NCBI GenBank assembly: GCA_027623845.1
Contig: JAQBUJ010000232.1
Span: 1 to 5,808, forward strand
Direction of reading: 5' to 3'
DNA from: Pseudomonadota bacterium
Lineage (GTDB): Bacteria > Pseudomonadota > Alphaproteobacteria > Thalassobaculales > Thalassobaculaceae
Length of the DNA: 5,808 bases
Shown: positions 5,671-5,808 of the stretch, piece by piece
How the letters are laid out: every line of letters starts with the position of its first letter
How positions within the stretch are numbered: the first letter of the stretch is position 1
Notes under the pieces: generated by a model
The model's input: only the letters and a program-made list of their open reading frames with translations
The model's database searches: none
Told to the model about the DNA's origin: nothing
Program-made: the position numbers and the translations under genes

Positions 5671-5756
5671 TGTCGCCGCCGGCAATCGCAAACGTGCTTA
5701 TTTTGACGCGGTGGATTGACTCCATCCGGCAACATATTGATCCCGCATTTCCCAGG

Positions 5757-5767
5757 TGAACCGTTCA
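5757..5767. repeat. 11-bp palindrome, possible operator
   Basis: TGAAC-C-GTTCA is a perfect inverted repeat with a 1-nt centre, ending one base before a TTGACG. The position next to a candidate -35 would suit a regulator, but palindromes this short also arise by chance. Confidence 0.3.
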
Positions 5768-5768
5768 T

Positions 5769-5800
5769 TTGACGCCAGCACTGCGCGATTATGGTATACA
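5769..5800 (+). promoter_or_regulatory. Candidate promoter reading out of the window (presumed dnaA)
   Basis: TTGACG (5769-5774) is followed by TATACA (5795-5800), preceded by TGG (5792-5794), which makes an extended TGn -10. The 20-nt spacing is too long for a classical promoter, so recognition would rest mainly on the extended -10. An alternative -10, TATGGT (5790-5795), would give a 15-nt spacer. The start of the expected downstream gene is beyond the window. Confidence 0.35.
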
Positions 5801-5808
5801 TATCAGTA

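Larger units (their letters stand above)
5542..5808. other. Gene-free structured region after rpsT, probably upstream of dnaA
   Basis: These 267 bp run to the window end without a credible coding sequence. They contain, in order, the rpsT terminator, a 46-nt imperfect hairpin, a DnaA-box-like 9-mer, an AT-rich patch (5698-5704), one GANTC site (5718-5722), an 11-bp palindrome and an extended -10 promoter pointing out of the window. In alphaproteobacteria with the order mutM-ech-rpsT, the next gene is commonly dnaA, so this is best read as a dnaA regulatory region. An origin role is possible but not shown. Confidence 0.5.

Noticed and set aside
5716..5740. TTGACT at 5716 as a promoter -35
   Set aside because: No acceptable -10 hexamer lies 16-18 nt downstream; TATTGA comes too early.
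5598..5801. 67-codon minus-strand open frame in the gene-free 3' region
   Set aside because: It has no good ribosome-binding site, a composition unlike neighbouring genes, no recognisable family, and it overlaps the inverted repeat and candidate promoter.
1..5808. CRISPR arrays, insertion sequences, phage genes, tRNA or rRNA, toxin-antitoxin pairs
   Set aside because: No regularly spaced repeats, transposase motifs, terminal inverted repeats with target duplications, or tRNA-like cloverleaf sequence were seen on either strand.

Overview
The window is GC-rich and gene-dense and looks like the chromosome of an alphaproteobacterium. Two things point there. The order ubiB-ubiE / mutM - small exported protein - enoyl-CoA hydratase - rpsT is a recurrent alphaproteobacterial housekeeping block, usually found just upstream of dnaA. 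The S20 and MutM sequences also look alphaproteobacterial (S20 beginning MAQHQSAKK; MutM zinc finger of the C-x4-C...C-x2-C type). A Rhodospirillales-like source is plausible, but I cannot prove it from this sequence.

Layout. Positions 1-573 (+) hold the C-terminal part of an enolase-superfamily enzyme of the mandelate racemase type; its start lies outside the window. It converges on ubiB and the two stop codons overlap. Positions 2894 down to 570 (-) hold a two-gene ubiquinone operon: ubiE (C-methyltransferase) then ubiB (ABC1-family atypical kinase/ATPase), 6 nt apart, with the ubiB ribosome-binding site overlapping the ubiE stop. A 198-bp divergent intergenic region (2895-3092) separates this from a rightward series: mutM (DNA glycosylase), a 131-residue secreted or membrane-anchored protein of unknown function carrying a fresh-looking 18-bp tandem duplication in its N-terminal region, a crotonase-fold enoyl-CoA hydratase very close to mitochondrial short-chain ECH, and rpsT (ribosomal protein S20) with its own textbook promoter and a strong intrinsic terminator.

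The last 267 bp (5542-5808) hold no credible gene but are rich in structure: the rpsT terminator, a long imperfect hairpin (5617-5662), a DnaA-box-like 9-mer abutting it, a single GANTC site, an 11-bp palindrome and an extended -10 promoter reading out of the window. Together with the gene order this suggests a dnaA upstream region, possibly with origin-like elements. That is inference, because dnaA itself is not in the window.

No CRISPR array, insertion sequence, phage gene, tRNA or rRNA is visible. The genes serve ordinary functions (respiratory quinone synthesis, repair of oxidised DNA, fatty-acid oxidation, translation). I found no clearly undescribed multi-gene system. The points most worth a second look are the structured 3' end, the tandem duplication, and the synteny break beside ubiB.
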